Shown piece by piece: positions 49,666 through 56,762 of a DNA stretch of 56,762 bases; within the stretch, counting starts at the first letter, position 1; each line of letters begins with the position of its first letter. Source of the DNA: an uncultured Treponema sp. (GTDB taxonomy: Bacteria > Spirochaetota > Spirochaetia > Treponematales > Treponemataceae). Below the pieces are notes generated by a model that had not been told where the DNA came from, did not search any database, and saw only the letters and a program-made list of their open reading frames with translations. The DNA is taken from the NCBI GenBank assembly GCA_947167745.1, contig CAMVJE010000010.1, positions 1 through 56,762 on the forward strand, in the 5' to 3' direction. The translations under genes were made by a program, and so were the position numbers.

Positions 49666-51756
49666 TTTTTTTTCCACTCGTTCATCATTCGGGTTATAGC
49701 GCTCCCGGATTGCCCGTTTTTTTGCCTTGATTTTGAGCAATACCAGAAGACCAGACAGAGCTACAAGTACAACCAGCCCGATTTCATTGAAATATTTGGC
49801 CACGGTTGAAGCGGCCGGATTTTTTACGGTGAGGGTATTGAGCGACAAGCCCTTTGTACGCATTGTACACAAATCTTCCTCGCCGTTAAGGTAATCCACG
49901 GCGTTTCGGACGAACATTGATACAGGCTGATTTCCTTCCGCATCCAAAAGTTGGGCATTATTAAACATGGCGATTCGTCCACCACCAAGAATAGAGCTTC
50001 CCACCACGAGGATTTTTCCGTTCTGGACAGATTTTGCCAAATGCTCGCTGGAAGAAATCGCCGCGCTGTCAGCAGATTCATTCTTATCAGCAGATTTTGG
50101 CTTTTCGCTGAAAGCAGAAGAGAATTTTCCCTCAACAAGGACAGCAAGATTTTCGCTTGCCATAGTTGATTTGTCGCTTGGAACAGAAATGAATCGCGGG
50201 TCAGGGCTGATGTTTGAATCCACAGTCCATGATTCCTTTGAAGATTTTGCCAAAACCGTGACGCGCGCATCCTTGTTTTCTTTTGCGGCAGTCACGTCAA
50301 GAGGAGCGTTCTGGAAGAAAATCACATAGCCCAAGTTTTTGGTAATGGGGCTTTTCTGATCCAAAGTGTTTTTCTGCATCATTGGAGCCACGTAGAAATT
50401 CATCTTTCCGTACTGGCGGTCGGTCTGGCTGAAACAGTTCAAATCGTAGACATATTTTTTGCCGACAGAGATTCCCCATTTCTCAAGATTCTTTTCAAGG
50501 CCTGTATTTACCGGATTGTAAGTCGGCTGAGAGTATGGATTTGCCTGAACTTCCTCAAAGGGGTCGAGGAAGAGAAGGATATTTCCGCCCTTCAGTACAT
50601 ATTGGTCGATTTTGTAAAGTTCTTCATCGGTGAAAGAAGATTTGGGGCCGTTGATGATAATGCTTGAAAGAGACTGAGGAATTTCTTCCTCGGCCAGCTT
50701 GATTTCTTTGAGAGTGTAGCGGTCAGAAATGAGCTGGGCAAAAACCGATGGTGAAGGCTGACCGTACTGCCCCTGCTCACTGGCTTCAACTTCACCGTGG
50801 CCCGTAATGTAGCCGATTTCCTGAGATTTTGAGACCAGGGATTTAAGGCTTTCCTCTATCTGCTCGTTCAAACCTTCAAGGCCGGTAATCATGTTGCGTC
50901 CGAAGAAATCTCTGGACATTTTGACAGGAAGAAGGGAGAATTTTTCGCCGTATTCAAGGACAAGTCCAAGCGCGCCAGTTCCCTGACCAAGATTCGGGTC
51001 GTTCCAGTTAAGCGACTGGATTCCGTATTTTTCCACGAGGGGAGGAATTTCGCTTGCAGGCGGCTCGATGCTCTCAAAGCGGATTCGGTTCTTGTTCTTT
51101 TTGTTGATTTCGCCGTAAGCCGCGCGGATTTCATCTTCCATCTGGTTGAAGCCGATGATTTTAAAATCAGCGAGTTTTTTAGTGGCATAGAGAGTGAGTT
51201 TCACTTCACCGGCAAGGCCAGCAAGCGCACTTGTAGTTGAGACCATGTTTGAAATCGTGGTAGTGATTCTGTATTCAAGACCGTCTGTGCTCGTGAGGGA
51301 GTCCAAGACTTCGATTCGGTCAGCGTACAAAATGGCAAGTCCCATCCAAACTCGCTTTACACCTACTTCGTTATTTTTGAGCTCCTGAATCTGAATCTGG
51401 TTCAGTCCATAGTCACGGGCGGCTTTTTCATTTTCTGCCTTTTTCATATCGACGAATTCATAAGAGAAATTGTCGTTGGCGGCTGATTTGTATTCCACCA
51501 GAATGTCCTTGATGTACTGATAAACGCTTGAATATGGAGCATTGAGATTGTCAGAGAAAAAGACTTTGACTGAAAGAGGCTCTTCCAAAGTCTTTACAAC
51601 CTGCTCGCTTCCTTTTGAGAGCGAGTAAGATTTTGGGGCTGTGAGGTCAATTCGGAAATAAGAACGGCTGACCACAAGATTTGCGAAAATCAAAAGAAGA
51701 ATGAAAAGAAGAATGTCACTTTTCGGACTTTTAAGATATTGAATGAACTTTTTCAT
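49663..51756 (-). CDS. GldG-family ABC transporter auxiliary protein
   Basis: A 697-residue protein. An N-terminal span (about 14-32) is followed by LTAPKSYSLSKGSEQVVKTL and VKVFFSDNLNAPYSSVYQYI, the GldG-type intracellular-flavobacterium-like domain; GYITGHGEVE and FLDPFEEVQANPYSQ mark the second, GATase-like domain; a C-terminal span lies near 665-685 with a basic tail. In Bacteroidetes the Gld ABC proteins are tied to gliding; outside that phylum the role is unknown. It starts 5 bases after the permease stop. Confidence 0.88.
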   Translation of the reverse strand: MKKFIQYLKSPKSDILLFILLLIFANLVVSRSYFRIDLTAPKSYSLSKGSEQVVKTLEEPLSVKVFFSDNLNAPYSSVYQYIKDILVEYKSAANDNFSYEFVDMKKAENEKAARDYGLNQIQIQELKNNEVGVKRVWMGLAILYADRIEVLDSLTSTDGLEYRITTTISNMVSTTSALAGLAGEVKLTLYATKKLADFKIIGFNQMEDEIRAAYGEINKKNKNRIRFESIEPPASEIPPLVEKYGIQSLNWNDPNLGQGTGALGLVLEYGEKFSLLPVKMSRDFFGRNMITGLEGLNEQIEESLKSLVSKSQEIGYITGHGEVEASEQGQYGQPSPSVFAQLISDRYTLKEIKLAEEEIPQSLSSIIINGPKSSFTDEELYKIDQYVLKGGNILLFLDPFEEVQANPYSQPTYNPVNTGLEKNLEKWGISVGKKYVYDLNCFSQTDRQYGKMNFYVAPMMQKNTLDQKSPITKNLGYVIFFQNAPLDVTAAKENKDARVTVLAKSSKESWTVDSNISPDPRFISVPSDKSTMASENLAVLVEGKFSSAFSEKPKSADKNESADSAAISSSEHLAKSVQNGKILVVGSSILGGGRIAMFNNAQLLDAEGNQPVSMFVRNAVDYLNGEEDLCTMRTKGLSLNTLTVKNPAASTVAKYFNEIGLVVLVALSGLLVLLKIKAKKRAIRERYNPNDERVEKK

Positions 51757-51761
51757 AATGA

Positions 51762-52484
51762 TTAGCGAGCCTCCCCTGTTGATTTTAATGATTCAACGGT
51801 AAGAACAAAAAAGAGTGCCGTAAGGGAAATGAAGTAGACCAAATCCCGCAAATCAATGATTCCTCGTGAGATTGACTCGAAATGTGAGTAAGCCGAGAAG
51901 AAGTCAAAGAAGCTGACGACGCTTGCCGGCATGAAAATCAGGAAACTTGAAATCAAAGTGAATACGATGCAGATTGCGAATGCGATGAAGAAAGCGATAA
52001 TCTGATTCTTCGTGAGGCTGGAAGCGAACAAGCCGATGGCCGAGAAAGATGCAATCAAAAAGAGAGCGCCAAGATAACCGCCAATCATCGGGCCTGCGTC
52101 AGGCTTTCCGAAAACAAAGCAGGTAATGGCATAGAAAAGAGTGGGAACGAGCATAACGGCTCCCGCTACGAAAGAAGCAAGGTACTTTCCGAGGACAATC
52201 TCAGTCTCAGTGACCGGAAGTGTCAGCAAAGTCTCATAAGAGCCGCTTCGTTTTTCCTCCGCAATGAGCCGCATGGTGAGGGCCGGAATAAAGAATGAAA
52301 GCACGATTGGCAAAAGTCCGAAGAACTGACGAAGCTCGGCACGATTATTCAGGAAGAATGTATTGAAGAACAAAAATCCCGAAGCCAGCAAAAACAGCCC
52401 CGTAACAATGTAAGCAATAGGACTTGTAAAGTACGCTTTGATTTCGCGCTTGAATATTACGATAGATGAACAATTTTGTTTCAT
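51762..52484 (-). CDS. ABC-2 type permease (GldF-like)
   Basis: A 240-residue inner-membrane protein with six spans. IFKREIKAYFTSPIAYI opens it, EEKRSGSYETLLTLPVTETEIVLGK near 85-108 is the conserved ABC-2 cytoplasmic loop that contacts the ATPase, and SHFESISRGIIDLRDLVYF near 205 is typical of GldF-type permeases. The frame runs upstream to 52529, but GGAG five bases before the ATG at 52484 decides the start. A palindromic repeat lies just upstream. Confidence 0.9.
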   Translation of the reverse strand: MKQNCSSIVIFKREIKAYFTSPIAYIVTGLFLLASGFLFFNTFFLNNRAELRQFFGLLPIVLSFFIPALTMRLIAEEKRSGSYETLLTLPVTETEIVLGKYLASFVAGAVMLVPTLFYAITCFVFGKPDAGPMIGGYLGALFLIASFSAIGLFASSLTKNQIIAFFIAFAICIVFTLISSFLIFMPASVVSFFDFFSAYSHFESISRGIIDLRDLVYFISLTALFFVLTVESLKSTGEAR

Positions 52485-52500
52485 AAAAACTCCATATTTT

Positions 52501-52589
52501 AAATTCCTCACAGAGACCACAGAGTTCACAGAGAAAATTTTATATCCTATATCTTAAACTCTCTGTGTACTCCTAAACTCTGTGAGGAT
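52501..52589 (-). repeat. Palindromic dispersed repeat, family A, copy 2, intergenic
   Basis: CCTCACAGAG (52506-52515) and CTCTGTGAGG (52578-52587) are exact inverted copies. CACAGAGTTCACAGAG follows on the left arm. It lies directly after the ATPase TAG stop (52590-52592) and before the permease, and matches 998-1101 inside the FGGY kinase. Confidence 0.8.
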
Positions 52590-53531
52590 CTAATTTTCAA
52601 CTGTAAGTCCGTGGAAGATGTCTTCCAGGCTGTTCTTTCGGACTGCAAGTTCGTAGATTGTCCAGTTCTTGGCCGCACAGAGCTTGAAGAGTTCGGGGCG
52701 GATTTCCTGACCGTCTTTTGCACTGACCAAAAGCGAAATTGCATTTGGGGCAGACTCAACCTTGTCTCCTTCTGTGACAGTGCAGGAATCGACATTATTA
52801 ATAGAAGAAAGTGATTCTTTTGCTTCATCCTCGCTCGCTCCGTCAATCTGGATGTAGACGGTCTCGGCGTGGCCGTATCGCTCTCGGAGCTCTACAGTCG
52901 GACTGTCGGCGACGACCTTGCCTTTTGATATGATGATGACCCGGCCGCAAAGCATTTCGACCTCACTCAAGATGTGGGTTGAAATGATGACCGTGCGGGT
53001 TTTTCCGATTTCACGAATGAGAGAGCGGACATCCTCAATCTGGTTGGGGTCAAGGCCCGATGTCGGTTCGTCAAGAATCAAAATCTCCGGGTCATTCATA
53101 AGGGCGTGGGCCAGACCGACGCGCTGCTTGTATCCCCGTGACAGCTCTGAGATGTTTTTATGCATGACTTCCTTGAGCCCGCACTCTTCGCAAAGTTTAG
53201 GGATTTTTTCGTCTGCGTTCTGATTCTGCATGAGGGCGACATAGCGGAGGTATTCCTCAACAATCATGTCGGCGTAAAGGGGAGCTGACTCCGGCATGTA
53301 GCCGATTTTTTGCTTGGCTTCAACAGGATTCTGCGTGATGTCGATTCCGTCGATAAGGACCGTGCCACTTGTGGGCTTAAAAAATCCGGTAATCATTCGC
53401 ATGGTGGTTGATTTTCCGGCACCGTTAGGACCAAGAAGACCTACGATCTGCCCCGTCGGAATCGAAAAGCTGACATCATCGACAGCTTTGAACTCGCCGA
53501 AGCGTTTAGAGAGATGTGAAACTTCAATCAT
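52590..53531 (-). CDS. ABC transporter ATP-binding protein (GldA-like)
   Basis: A 313-residue ATPase. Walker A GPNGAGKSTTM near 38, Q-loop GYMPESAPLYADM, signature LSRGYKQRVGLAHAL (LSRGY instead of LSGGQ, as in GldA/NatA-type proteins), Walker B ILILDEPTSGLDP and switch His in STHILSEV. The C-terminal 90 residues form the regulatory domain seen in this branch. It is the first gene of the ATPase-permease-GldG-DUF4340 operon. The Shine-Dalgarno sequence is weak (AAGGA, 11 bases upstream). Confidence 0.92.
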   Translation of the reverse strand: MIEVSHLSKRFGEFKAVDDVSFSIPTGQIVGLLGPNGAGKSTTMRMITGFFKPTSGTVLIDGIDITQNPVEAKQKIGYMPESAPLYADMIVEEYLRYVALMQNQNADEKIPKLCEECGLKEVMHKNISELSRGYKQRVGLAHALMNDPEILILDEPTSGLDPNQIEDVRSLIREIGKTRTVIISTHILSEVEMLCGRVIIISKGKVVADSPTVELRERYGHAETVYIQIDGASEDEAKESLSSINNVDSCTVTEGDKVESAPNAISLLVSAKDGQEIRPELFKLCAAKNWTIYELAVRKNSLEDIFHGLTVEN

Positions 53532-53590
53532 TTTTGTGATTTTCCTTGCAAGTTTTTTCTATAATTTAAACCAAAAAACAGGAAATAGGT

Positions 53591-53596
53591 TATACT
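53591..53596 (+). promoter_or_regulatory. -10 box of the HAD hydrolase gene, probable leaderless transcript
   Basis: TATACT ends 6 bases before the ATG at 53603; the bases between are all T. No -35 is evident. Confidence 0.55.
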
Positions 53597-53602
53597 TTTT
53601 TT

Positions 53603-54280
53603 ATGAAAAATTCAATTTTAGACAAGATGAAATGCGCAATTTTTGACATGGACGGCACTATTCTGGATTCAATGCCCATGTGGCATACGATTGCTGACAC
53701 TTACCTTGAGAGCATAGGGAAAAATCCCCGCGAAGATTTATGGGACAATGTCAAAAGGCTGAACATGATTGAGACAGCCCAGTATTTTATTGATGAATAT
53801 GATGTAAAAAAAAGTATCGAAGAAATCGGTGAAGAAGTCAAAGAACTGATTATGAAATTCTACGGTTCAAGCCTACAGCTCAAAGACGGGGCAAGAGACT
53901 TTCTTGAGGAAGTGAACAGACGGAAGATTCCATGCGTGCTTGCCACCGCCACCGAAAGAGAAAGTGTCCTCGCCTGCATGAGGCGTATTGACTGCGAAAA
54001 ATATTTTTCACAAATAATCACATGCCTGGATTTAAACACTTCAAAATCAAGCCCGCTGATTTTCGAGGAAAGCGCAAGAAGGTGCGGGGCAAAGCCTGAG
54101 GAAGCCGTCGTCTTTGAGGATGCACTTCACGCACTGAGGACAGCCCATAAGGCCGGATTCAAGACCTGTGCCGTCTACGACCCGAGTAACGAGGAGAGGA
54201 CGGAGCCGCCCAAAACGGACTGGGAAAGAATCCTTGAATTTACTGACATGAGCTGCATGAATTTAAGGGAATTGATTTGA
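53603..54280 (+). CDS. HAD-superfamily hydrolase, subfamily IA (phosphoglucomutase/phosphatase-like)
   Basis: A 225-residue cytosolic enzyme. FDMDGTILDSMPMW gives the nucleophile Asp and acid Asp, a helical cap occupies about 20-85, LATATERE is motif II, SSPLIFEESARR holds the motif III Lys region (with SKSSP rather than KPxP), and VFEDALHAL is motif IV. It resembles beta-phosphoglucomutase and related sugar phosphatases; motif III is unusual, so the exact activity is open. It stands alone, divergent from the ABC operon. Confidence 0.85.
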   Translation: MKNSILDKMKCAIFDMDGTILDSMPMWHTIADTYLESIGKNPREDLWDNVKRLNMIETAQYFIDEYDVKKSIEEIGEEVKELIMKFYGSSLQLKDGARDFLEEVNRRKIPCVLATATERESVLACMRRIDCEKYFSQIITCLDLNTSKSSPLIFEESARRCGAKPEEAVVFEDALHALRTAHKAGFKTCAVYDPSNEERTEPPKTDWERILEFTDMSCMNLRELI

Positions 54281-54283
54281 TGC

Positions 54284-54392
54284 GGTAGGGATAGGAGCTG
54301 CGCCGCAGGCGTTCCGAAACGAAGTTGAGGAATGGAGCGCACTTAGCGCGTAACAGCGGATAGCCCGACGGCGAAGCCGGACCGCCCGAATT
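54284..54392. repeat. GC-rich intergenic repeat, third type
   Basis: A GC-rich stretch with GCGCCGCAGGCG and GACGGCGAAGCCGGAC palindromes between convergent genes. Composition and location match 4389-4502 and 12302-12420, but I do not see a shared block longer than a few bases, so it may be a different family. Confidence 0.5.
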
Positions 54393-54407
54393 TTCAGTCT
54401 TAAACTT

Positions 54408-55037
54408 TTACTTTTCCAAAATCTCTGCCCAGGAACGAGAATCCCGCTTTTTTGGGTCAAGTCCCAGGGCAAGGAGGATTTTTTCAAGATTTTGCCGCAC
54501 TTCTTCGGCCGTAAAATCGTCGCCCGTGTACTCGATTTCGACATATGGAAGTGAATTTACCTTTTCGAGTTCCAGATGAGCTTCAAAGGACGGATTATCT
54601 GAATGAGTGCAGATTACGGAGATAGAGTCCTTTTTCTTTTCGAACCACTTTATGTAGCCCGCAGCTGCAAAAAAAGCTCTGAGGACGGCCGGATTTTCGA
54701 TGAAAGTCTCGTGCTCGCGGTTATATTCAATGCCGTTTTCGATTGACTTTTGCTTGATGCAGAAATATGCTTTTTCGACTTCTTCACCGTACATGTCAAT
54801 TCCGCTGGGCAAAAGAGGCTGTTTTTTTTCGCTCCTGATTCTGATGACCCGAAGCTCCTTGTTTTTAAGCCTCTCCTCGTGAGTCTTGTAAAGGGAAAAA
54901 TATTCATCGCTTTTAAGAATTTTTTCTGCATTAGCCACCGAAAGCCCTTTAATCTTTGAAGGCTCCAGCAAAAAGCTCTTAATTCGGGAAAATTCTTCGT
55001 TTGTTAGCGGGATTTTCAGTTCAATTTCACGGGACAT
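54408..55037 (-). CDS. CYTH domain protein
   Basis: A 209-residue protein of the triphosphate tunnel metalloenzyme fold. The ExExK motif is EIELKI at the start. Charged strand residues follow in LRVIRIRSEKK, KAYFCIKQKS, AHLELEKV and VEIEYTGDD. CYTH enzymes hydrolyse triphosphates, such as thiamine triphosphate or tripolyphosphate, or make cyclic AMP. The substrate is unknown. The ATG lies 6 bases after TGCTATAAT. Confidence 0.88.
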   Translation of the reverse strand: MSREIELKIPLTNEEFSRIKSFLLEPSKIKGLSVANAEKILKSDEYFSLYKTHEERLKNKELRVIRIRSEKKQPLLPSGIDMYGEEVEKAYFCIKQKSIENGIEYNREHETFIENPAVLRAFFAAAGYIKWFEKKKDSISVICTHSDNPSFEAHLELEKVNSLPYVEIEYTGDDFTAEEVRQNLEKILLALGLDPKKRDSRSWAEILEK

Positions 55038-55043
55038 AGTAAA

Positions 55044-55052
55044 ATTATAGCA
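55044..55052 (-). promoter_or_regulatory. Extended -10 promoter of the CYTH gene, probable leaderless transcript
   Basis: Minus strand TGCTATAAT, 6 bases before the ATG at 55037. It lies between the COG2426 gene stop and the CYTH gene. Confidence 0.65.
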
Positions 55053-55081
55053 CTTTTTTTCGGAAAAACCTAGACGAAACT

Positions 55082-55576
55082 TTATGAGGCAACGCTTGCC
55101 ACAGTGAAACTCAGGGTGAGCATGATGATTCCAGCAAGAAGTACGCCTGAAATTACTGAAATACAGGTCTTTTTCCAGTCCATGTCAAGGAGACTTGCGG
55201 CAAGAGTACCCGTCCAGGCGCCAGTTCCAGGCAAGGGGATTCCAACGAACAGAAAGAGGGCGAAATAAAGCCCCCTGCCCGCCTTTTCCTGCAATTTTGC
55301 CCCACCACGATGGCCTTTTTCGAGGCAGAAACGACAGATTCCGCCTATAACTCTTTTGTCCTGGCCCCACTCAAGGAATTTCCGCGCGAACAAAAAGATA
55401 AATGGAACCGGGAGCATGTTCCCGACCATGCAGGTTACGAAAAGAAGGACGAGGGTGAGCGGAGTCATCTCGATATTCTGAGCGGCAAAAAGGCCGACAC
55501 CCACAGGAATTGCCCCTCGAAGCTCAATCAGGGGAACCATGGAAACAAGAAATGAAATAAAAAGAGCTTTAGTCAT
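55082..55576 (-). CDS. COG2426 small membrane protein (small multi-drug export family)
   Basis: A 164-residue polytopic membrane protein. SMVPLIELRGAIPVGVGLF near residue 13 and GIPLPGTGAWTGTLAASLL near 113 are the family landmarks, both with conserved charged or glycine-proline elements inside membrane re-entrant segments, similar in style to DedA proteins. A Cys/Arg-rich cytoplasmic loop (RFCLEKGHRGGAKLQEKAGR) lies between. The export role in the family name is not well supported; a lipid carrier role is possible by analogy. Start 12 bases after TGCTATAAT. Confidence 0.85.
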   Translation of the reverse strand: MTKALFISFLVSMVPLIELRGAIPVGVGLFAAQNIEMTPLTLVLLFVTCMVGNMLPVPFIFLFARKFLEWGQDKRVIGGICRFCLEKGHRGGAKLQEKAGRGLYFALFLFVGIPLPGTGAWTGTLAASLLDMDWKKTCISVISGVLLAGIIMLTLSFTVASVAS

Positions 55577-55588
55577 AAGTCAGAATAT

Positions 55589-55597
55589 ATTATAGCA
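55589..55597 (-). promoter_or_regulatory. Extended -10 promoter of the COG2426 gene
   Basis: Minus strand TGCTATAAT ending 12 bases before the ATG at 55576; no Shine-Dalgarno sequence is present. Confidence 0.55.
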
Positions 55598-55631
55598 GAA
55601 AGGAAGTATTTTCAATTCGAAAGAAATAGTG

Positions 55632-55637
55632 TATAAT
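55632..55637 (+). promoter_or_regulatory. -10 box of the topoisomerase B gene, probable leaderless transcript
   Basis: TATAAT ends 8 bases before the ATG at 55646. It is divergent from, and close to, the COG2426 promoter. Confidence 0.55.
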
Positions 55638-55645
55638 TTTATGCT

Positions 55646-56762
55646 ATGGGTGGAATTAAAAAAGAAGAGAAGGAAACGGCTGCAAAAAAAACGGCCGCAG
55701 CCAAGTCATCGTCTGCGAAAACAGCAAAAACAAAATCTGTGTCATCTGTGAAATCTGTGGTTTCAAAATCTTCGGTGACAGGCACAAAAAGCGTGGAAAA
55801 AAAAACAAAGCCTGTGGCCGGAATCGATGAAGAAGGAACTTTCCGCGCCTGGGACAACGCAAAGACTGTGGCGAAGTCAAAAAAAGAGGCGGCTCCCAAA
55901 AACAGCGTAGAAGAGCGGGCAGCGGACAAAAAAGCCACTGCCGAAGCCGAAAAAAAACTTGAGGCCGCAAAAAAAGCTGACCCGAACGCAGGCATGGCAA
56001 AAAAAGAAGTTTCCGCCTCGGACTACTCAGACGACAAAATCCGTCACCTGGATGCCCTTGAGCATATCCGCCTCCGAAGCGGAATGTACATCGGTCGGCT
56101 TGGCGACGGCTCAAACCAGAACGACGGAATCTACATTCTCCTAAAAGAAATAATCGACAACTCAATCGACGAATTCATCATGGGATTCGGTACAAAAATC
56201 GATGTCGAAATCAAGGAAAACCGCGTGAAAGTGCGGGATTATGGCCGTGGCATTCCGCTCGGAAAGGTCGTGGACTGCGTTTCACAGATCAACACCGGCG
56301 GAAAATACAACGACGATGTTTTCCAATTCTCTGTTGGTATGAACGGTGTCGGTACCAAAGCCGTAAACGCCCTTTCTTCATATTTCCGCGTAATCTCAAT
56401 TCGTGACGGAAAATGCGTTGAGGCTGTCTTTGCCGAAGGAAAATTACAGTCAAACAAATCGGGCGCGGTAAAACCGGGCACCAAAAACGGTACATATTTT
56501 GAATTCGTTCCCGACACAAAGATTTTCGGAAAATATTCCTTCAACATGGAATATGTCGAAAAACGCATGTGGAACTACGCCTACCTGAACTCAGGCCTTA
56601 CCCTGCGCCTTAACGGTCAGGATTTTGCAAGTCAGAACGGTCTTCTCGACCTTCTCACAAAGGAACTTGAATCCGAGACAATCTACCCAATCGGAAGTTA
56701 CACAGGCGAGCACCTTCAGTTCGCTTTCACACATACAAATTCATACGGCGAAAATTATTTCT
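55646..56762 (+). CDS. Type IIA DNA topoisomerase subunit B (ParE-like), 3' end outside the window
   Basis: The first 372 codons of a GyrB/ParE-type ATPase subunit; the frame stays open to the window edge. The GHKL ATPase begins with KIRHLDALEHIRLRSGMYIG and shows EIIDNSIDEF (Asn/Glu for Mg-ATP), VRDYGRGIPLG, and VGMNGVGTKAVNALS. KYNDDVFQFSVGMNG is nearer to ParE than to GyrB. Ahead of it is an unusual tail of about 125 residues rich in Lys, Ala and Ser, which resembles histone H1-like tails and contains a short dispersed repeat (55733-55765). Such a tail is absent from ordinary ParE. Confidence 0.9.
   Translation, partial: MGGIKKEEKETAAKKTAAAKSSSAKTAKTKSVSSVKSVVSKSSVTGTKSVEKKTKPVAGIDEEGTFRAWDNAKTVAKSKKEAAPKNSVEERAADKKATAEAEKKLEAAKKADPNAGMAKKEVSASDYSDDKIRHLDALEHIRLRSGMYIGRLGDGSNQNDGIYILLKEIIDNSIDEFIMGFGTKIDVEIKENRVKVRDYGRGIPLGKVVDCVSQINTGGKYNDDVFQFSVGMNGVGTKAVNALSSYFRVISIRDGKCVEAVFAEGKLQSNKSGAVKPGTKNGTYFEFVPDTKIFGKYSFNMEYVEKRMWNYAYLNSGLTLRLNGQDFASQNGLLDLLTKELESETIYPIGSYTGEHLQFAFTHTNSYGENYF
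55733..55765 (+). repeat. Half copy of palindromic repeat family B inside the topoisomerase tail
   Basis: AAAATCTGTGTCATCTGTG followed by AAATCTGTGG aligns with the right half of the intergenic family B copy (minus strand AAAATCTGTGTGCATCTGCG). It is translated in frame as a Ser/Val/Lys stretch. The other half of the palindrome is not seen. Confidence 0.55.

Noticed and set aside
55639..55995. Minus-strand frames rich in Phe/Ala/Ser opposite the topoisomerase start
   Set aside because: They are antisense to the Lys/Ala-rich tail; the plus-strand frame continues into a clear GHKL ATPase.

Overview
The window looks like a chromosomal segment of a host-associated Treponema (Spirochaetes). The evidence is a treponeme-type gene set: FliS/FlgN-like flagellar chaperones, CheB/CheR, an Lpt-type transport cassette, a UPF0164-like outer-membrane barrel next to a FlgD/OmpA giant, lipoproteins with relaxed lipoboxes, and a long divergent PRPP synthetase. 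Base composition is moderate to low GC with GC-rich intergenic repeats. The species is inferred, not proven. Almost everything is housekeeping or envelope biology. I see no prophage, transposase, CRISPR array, rRNA or resistance island.

Layout. 1-3316 (minus): partial tRNA, HAD phosphatase, FGGY kinase, prs. 3468-4837 (plus): PhnP-like metallo-hydrolase and rpmB. 4893-6873 (minus): four overlapping genes with an ASCH protein and two small membrane proteins. 6940-11354: DUF368 membrane protein convergent with a GT8-acyltransferase-acyltransferase-GT8 operon. 11456-16716: gatCAB flanked by two paralogous secreted proteins. 16758-25112 (minus): ftsH-lolA-rodZ-rimO-chagasin-like lipoprotein-UvrD helicase. 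25246-26182 (plus): fliS-flgN under a sigma-28-type promoter. 26192-31223 (minus): outer-membrane barrel, FlgD/OmpA giant, DUF2400 protein. 31420-36419: spirochaete hypothetical, A24 peptidase, acidic-repeat membrane sensor-like protein. 36497-39741 (plus): hflX, FliL-like, membrane protein, ECF sigma, zinc anti-sigma. 39738-41314 (minus): rlmE and a LysM/M23 endopeptidase. 41454-45254: rny, cheB, cheR. 45364-47438 (plus): lptC-lptA-lptB. 47636-53531 (minus): CobW metallochaperone and a Gld-type ABC operon. 53603-56762: HAD hydrolase, CYTH protein, COG2426 protein and a partial type IIA topoisomerase B subunit.

Two signals run across the window and are not explained by the gene list. First, several families of short palindromic repeats recur. 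Two families lie both between genes and inside reading frames: in the FGGY kinase, RimO, and the N-terminal tail of the topoisomerase. Each is read through in frame and adds a low-complexity peptide, which resembles the Rickettsia palindromic elements. A separate three-hairpin element follows prs and cheB directly after their stop codons, with compensatory stem changes. Second, about ten genes or operons have a -10 box (often TGCTATAAT) only 6-12 bases before the start codon and no Shine-Dalgarno sequence, which predicts widespread leaderless transcripts. Genes inside operons usually have a clear GGAG.

Many starts were moved downstream from the longest frame to an ATG with a GGAG 5-10 bases before it; each case is noted in the entry.
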